A stretch of 8,244 bases of DNA, from assembly GCA_030039515.1 (NCBI GenBank), contig JASHVT010000102.1:1-8244 (forward strand). Direction: 5' to 3'. The notes under the pieces were generated by a model, which did no database searches, was not told where the DNA came from, and saw only the letters and a list, made by a program, of their open reading frames with translations. The stretch is from Nitrososphaerales archaeon. Lineage in GTDB: Archaea; Thermoproteota; Nitrososphaeria; Nitrososphaerales; Gagatemarchaeaceae. Shown piece by piece: positions 5,945-8,244 of this stretch. Numbering within the stretch: position 1 is the stretch's first letter; every line of letters starts with the position of its first letter. Position numbers and translations under genes: made by a program.

Positions 5945-6235
5945 CTACTTGGCGAGCGCCTTGATCGGGATGTCCTGGCTCGAGCCGTTCGGGAGGGACC
6001 TTCGAATCGAGATGGGCAGCGCGTCTTCCTCTAGCTCGCTCGCGGCGACCTCGATGGGCCTCCTGTACTCGTCGCCGACGGCGACGAACGGCGGGGCTCC
6101 CATCGCGAGCTGCAACGACCTGGCGCCGACTATCCTCGCGCGCTCGAACCTTGTGAGCTTCGGCGGGCCTATCTTGACCTCGAAGGCAGAGATAGATGGC
6201 TGCCTGGTCTTCTTGACAGCTTTCACGGGCGACAT
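5945..6235 (-). CDS. rpoK: DNA-directed RNA polymerase subunit K (Rpb6/omega homologue)
   Basis: A small assembly subunit of archaeal RNA polymerase, the counterpart of eukaryotic Rpb6 and bacterial omega. This protein has 96 residues. The core begins LTRFERARIVGARSLQLAMGAP (residues about 27-48), the helix that clamps the largest subunit. It continues with the RRPIEVAASELEEDALPISIRRSLPNG stretch, which is the conserved C-terminal part. The N-terminal 25 or so residues are a less conserved basic tail. The ATG at 6235 has GGAG (6241-6244) 5 nt upstream and a TATA-like CTTATC (6275-6280), which would give a leader of about 16 nt. It leads a two-gene unit with the downstream dehydrogenase. In many archaea rpoK sits with other transcription or ribosomal genes, so this partner is unusual. 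Confidence 0.94.
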   Translation of the reverse strand: MSPVKAVKKTRQPSISAFEVKIGPPKLTRFERARIVGARSLQLAMGAPPFVAVGDEYRRPIEVAASELEEDALPISIRRSLPNGSSQDIPIKALAK

Positions 6236-6274
6236 GAGGACTCCAGGGGGATTTCAGCCCCTTTGAGGTTGTCT

Positions 6275-6280
6275 GATAAG
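6275..6280 (-). promoter_or_regulatory. TATA-like box of rpoK
   Basis: On the minus strand this reads CTTATC within CACTTATCA, 42 nt from the rpoK ATG. It predicts a start site near 6251. The leader would include the GGAG at 6241-6244. The match to consensus is partial. Confidence 0.4.
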
Positions 6281-6335
6281 TGTTTCACCGCGGAGACCAA
6301 AAGACGGATAACCCGAGCCGGGCAGGGACCGGTCG

Positions 6336-6746
6336 ATGGAGAAGTCTCCCGCTCAGGACGCCGGGTCGGTCTCGAGGTTCGAGTGCATCGCCTCAGTAAC
6401 TGGAGGAAGGCGGGCGAAGATCGCATTCTACAGGCATGTGGCCCCTGTGACCCTAAACGCCGTCCTGCGCTCCCTCCCCCTCAGCAGCAGGGTCAGCCTC
6501 CAGCCGGGGATGGTCTGCCTGTTCGCTGACCTGAAGGTCGGAGTCGAGAAGCCCAGGACGAGCTTCGCCCGGGGCGACGCCGCGTTCCTGCCCTCTGCCG
6601 GCCTGATCTGCATCTTCCTCAGCGACGCACGCAGCGACCGGCCGCTCAACCCGCTTGGCAAGGTCGAGGAAGGGATGACGACCTTCGACGGCCTGAGGCA
6701 GGGGGAGGTCGTGAGCCTGTCGGTAGGCCCTTCCTCGACGCCATAG
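6336..6746 (+). CDS. Cyclophilin-like fold protein (COG2164-type)
   Basis: A 136-residue cytoplasmic protein matching my memory of the uncharacterised archaeal/thermophile family with a cyclophilin-like barrel (COG2164, related to Thermotoga TM1367). The visible blocks are AKIAFYRHVAPVTLNAVLRSLP (residues 27-48), the equivalent of the cyclophilin N-terminal strand and helix. DLKVGVEKPRTSFARGDAAFLP (65-86) follows, then ICIFLSDARSDRPLNPLGKV (91-110). The final segment (111-136) carries EGMTTFDGLRQGEVV. The family is not shown to be a prolyl isomerase, and no canonical cyclophilin active-site Arg/Phe set is recognisable, so function is unknown. The ATG at 6336 has only a weak TATA-like GGATAACC (6306-6313), centred 26 nt upstream. 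It is divergent from rpoK and convergent with the S25e gene. Confidence 0.82.
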   Translation: MEKSPAQDAGSVSRFECIASVTGGRRAKIAFYRHVAPVTLNAVLRSLPLSSRVSLQPGMVCLFADLKVGVEKPRTSFARGDAAFLPSAGLICIFLSDARSDRPLNPLGKVEEGMTTFDGLRQGEVVSLSVGPSSTP

Positions 6747-6794
6747 GCTCTGGCGCCCACGTGCCGTTGTCGGACCCAAGGTGTCTGGCGACTT

Positions 6795-6810
6795 CCGCGC
6801 CGAGGCGCGG
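6795..6810. repeat. Perfect inverted repeat between convergent genes
   Basis: CCGCGCC (6795-6801) and GGCGCGG (6804-6810) are perfect reverse complements separated by GA. As RNA this gives a 6-bp GC stem capped by a CGAG loop, on either strand. It lies in the 73-nt gap between the ends of the cyclophilin-like and S25e genes. There is no T-run beside it, so a terminator or mRNA 3'-end stabiliser is only a guess. Confidence 0.5.
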
Positions 6811-6819
6811 TCAGCCCTG

Positions 6820-7164
6820 TCAGCTTGCCTTCGTTACTGCCCAGACCGCGTGCCCGCTGAACCCGCCTACCTTCGTCAGGAGGCCCTTGGTCTCGAGCTG
6901 GCGCAAGACGGAGACCGCGACTGACGCGTTCACGCCCAGGGCCCTGGACGCGCCGTACGTCGTGATAGCCTTCAGCGGCGACAGGCTCTTTATCATCACG
7001 TCGTCCGCCATCCTTGGGGCAACCACCGCGAGCTGCTTCCTCTGCTGCGGCCCGGCCTTCTGCTCCTTCCCCTTCTTCCCTTTCGCCTCGTCACCCTGAG
7101 GCTGGTCGGCGCCATCCTGGTTCTTCTCCATCGAGGCGAGCGGCTTCTTCTTGACTCCTCCCAT
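6820..7164 (-). CDS. rps25e: 30S ribosomal protein S25e
   Basis: A small-subunit ribosomal protein shared by eukaryotes and mainly TACK archaea. This one has 114 residues. The first 40 or so residues are a Lys/Gln/Gly-rich basic tail (MGGVKKKPLASMEK...GKKGKEQKAGPQQRKQ) that would contact rRNA. The rest is a winged-helix domain: an entry strand near MIKSLSPLKAITTYGAS, a helix at VNASVAVSVLRQLETKG, and a C-terminal wing ending GGFSGHAVWAVTKAS. I chose the ATG at 7164. TTG codons in frame at 7185 and 7191 would add seven to nine residues unlike the family start. A TATA-like CTTAATT (about 7190-7196 on this strand) is centred 29 nt upstream, consistent with little or no leader. The gene is divergent from the DNA ligase gene. 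Confidence 0.9.
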   Translation of the reverse strand: MGGVKKKPLASMEKNQDGADQPQGDEAKGKKGKEQKAGPQQRKQLAVVAPRMADDVMIKSLSPLKAITTYGASRALGVNASVAVSVLRQLETKGLLTKVGGFSGHAVWAVTKAS

Positions 7165-7189
7165 ATCGACTCGACGCGCCTCCAATCGC

Positions 7190-7196
7190 AATTAAG
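7190..7196 (-). promoter_or_regulatory. TATA-like box of the S25e gene
   Basis: On the minus strand this reads CTTAATT, centred about 29 nt before the ATG at 7164. It is the main A/T-rich patch in the short gap shared with the ligase promoter. Confidence 0.4.
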
Positions 7197-7228
7197 GGTT
7201 TCTAGGCTCGCGACTAGCCGCCGAAGCG

Positions 7229-7235
7229 CATATAG
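7229..7235 (+). promoter_or_regulatory. TATA box of the DNA ligase gene
   Basis: CATATAG is centred 27 nt before the TTG at 7259. This is the expected spacing for a leaderless transcript and supports TTG as the start, since no ATG or GTG lies between the upstream stop (7193-7195) and this codon. Confidence 0.55.
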
Positions 7236-7258
7236 TCCGGAAGGGCCGTCGGTCTTCG

Positions 7259-8244
7259 TTGGACTACTCGACGGTCGCCGACTACTACTCTAAGATCGAG
7301 GCGATCTCGGGCAGGAACGAGATGACAGAGGTCCTCTCTTCCCTCCTGAGGGCGGCCCCCAGGGAGGATCTCGCCAGGCTCGTGTACCTGACGCAAGGGA
7401 GGCTGAGGCCTGACTACGACGGAGTGGAGCTGGGGCTCGCCGAGAAGATGGCTCTCAGGGCTGTGACTTCTGCCACGGGCCTGAGCTCGGACTCGGTCTT
7501 CAAGACCTACGTCAAGCTCGGGGACATAGGGTCAGCCGCGGAGGTCCTCCTGAAAGGAAGGAAGCAAGGCACGCTCTACTCCGAGGGCCTGACGCTGCGG
7601 AGGGTGTACGACACGCTCATGAAGATAGCCGGGACGAGCGGTTCGGGTTCAGTCGAGTCCAAGCTGAAGGAGCTGGCCAGCCTCCTCAACGACGCGTCGC
7701 CGCTCGAGGCGAGGTACATCGCACGCGCGGTCACCGGGCAGCTCAGGCTCGGGCTCGCTGACTATACGGTCCTGGACGCGGCTGCGCTCGCCTTCCTCGG
7801 AGGAAAGGGGCAGCGGAAGAAGCTCGAGAGGGCCTACAACGTCCATCCCGACCTAGGATACGTCGTAGAGGAGGCGGCCAGGGGAGGGCTCGGAGCGATG
7901 GCGAGGATCAAGGTCTCGGTCGGCGTCCCGATCAGGCCCATGCTCGCGGAGAGGCTCGAGTCGGCCGAAGCCATCCTGAGGAAGATGGGAGGCAAGGAGG
8001 TGGTCGCGGAGTACAAGCTCGACGGCGAGCGGCTCCAGATGCACAAGAAGGGCGAAAGGGTCGAGCTCTTCTCTAGGAGGCTCGAGCGGATATCGGGCCA
8101 CTACCCCGACGCCGTGGACCTCGTGAAGGCCCACGTCAAGGCGAAGGTGGCGATCCTCGAGGCAGAGGTCGTTGCGATAAACGAGGACACTGGGGAATAC
8201 CTCCCCTTCCAGGAGCTGATGCACCGGAGGAGGAAGCACGGCGT
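7259..8244 (+). CDS. lig: ATP-dependent DNA ligase, archaeal LigI type (3' partial)
   Basis: Seals nicks in DNA during replication and repair via an enzyme-AMP intermediate. About 328 of an expected 580-610 residues are visible; the gene runs off the right edge. The all-helical N-terminal DNA-binding domain (residues about 1-210) includes PLEARYIARAVTGQLRLGL, a conserved DNA-contacting block, followed by the RPMLAE segment that leads into the catalytic domain. Motif I is EYKLDGER with Lys253 as the AMP-accepting lysine (AAG at 8015-8017). Next come FSRRLERISGHYPD (motif III region) and ILEAEVVAINEDTGEYLPFQEL (motif IIIa/IV region). The remaining nucleotidyltransferase motifs and OB domain are outside. 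The start is TTG at 7259, because the frame has no other start after the TAA at 7193-7195 and a TATA box sits 27 nt upstream. Divergent from S25e. Confidence 0.94.
   Translation, partial: MDYSTVADYYSKIEAISGRNEMTEVLSSLLRAAPREDLARLVYLTQGRLRPDYDGVELGLAEKMALRAVTSATGLSSDSVFKTYVKLGDIGSAAEVLLKGRKQGTLYSEGLTLRRVYDTLMKIAGTSGSGSVESKLKELASLLNDASPLEARYIARAVTGQLRLGLADYTVLDAAALAFLGGKGQRKKLERAYNVHPDLGYVVEEAARGGLGAMARIKVSVGVPIRPMLAERLESAEAILRKMGGKEVVAEYKLDGERLQMHKKGERVELFSRRLERISGHYPDAVDLVKAHVKAKVAILEAEVVAINEDTGEYLPFQELMHRRRKHG

Noticed and set aside
5086..5964. 292-codon open frame on the plus strand
   Set aside because: It is antisense to the dehydrogenase, which has a complete set of cofactor and catalytic motifs. 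The translated product is low-complexity Ser/Ala/Thr-rich.
6428..6779. Two minus-strand frames opposite the cyclophilin-like gene
   Set aside because: The plus-strand product has family-like blocks such as GVEKPR and RGDAAFLP, while the minus-strand products have none.
7853..8239. Minus-strand frame of 128 codons inside the ligase gene
   Set aside because: It is antisense to ligase motif I and its flanking conserved blocks; no domain is recognisable.

Overview
The window is a gene-dense, GC-rich stretch of an archaeal chromosome. Several genes are archaeal or archaeal/eukaryote-like: an ApgM-type phosphoglycerate mutase, Alba chromatin protein, RNA polymerase subunit K (Rpb6-like), ribosomal protein S25e and an ATP-dependent DNA ligase. 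S25e is known from the TACK archaea and eukaryotes and is absent from most Euryarchaeota. Together with an Alba very like the crenarchaeal form and AGG-rich arginine codon use, this points to a TACK archaeon, perhaps a GC-rich thaumarchaeal relative. The finer placement is inference. No mobile element, CRISPR array, tRNA or rRNA was seen.

Layout. (1) 1-1083, plus strand: apgM, cut by the left edge. (2) 1080-3592, minus strand: a compact operon lysA-like decarboxylase > GNAT acetyltransferase > type II thymidine kinase. It meets apgM head-on, and a single CTAG supplies the stop codon for both strands. (3) 3783-4037, plus: a small GIY-YIG domain protein. (4) 4089-4448, minus: Alba, with a low-complexity N-terminal tail. 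Divergent from it is an unrecognised conserved-looking protein with a nuclease-like pattern (4621-4992, plus). (5) 5010-6235, minus: rpoK followed 11 nt later by a D-2-hydroxyacid dehydrogenase family gene. (6) 6336-6746, plus: a cyclophilin-like (COG2164-type) protein. (7) 6820-7164, minus: ribosomal protein S25e. (8) 7259-8244, plus: the N-terminal half of an ATP-dependent DNA ligase, cut by the right edge.

Expression signals follow a consistent pattern. Most genes that begin a transcript have an A/T-rich TATA-like box centred about 22-29 nt upstream of the start codon and no Shine-Dalgarno, as expected for leaderless mRNAs; two of these use TTG starts. Alba and rpoK appear to have short leaders. 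Genes inside operons (GNAT, thymidine kinase, dehydrogenase) have purine-rich Shine-Dalgarno-like sequences. The largest intergenic gaps are 3593-3782 and 4449-4620, and both are divergent promoter regions.

Most of the content is information processing (RpoK, S25e, Alba, ligase) and central or nucleotide metabolism (ApgM, thymidine kinase). No obviously new multi-gene system is visible. The best leads are a Gln at the Alba position equivalent to Sulfolobus Lys16, the altered substrate-site motifs of the LysA-like enzyme coupled to an acetyltransferase, and the unrecognised nuclease-like protein opposite Alba.
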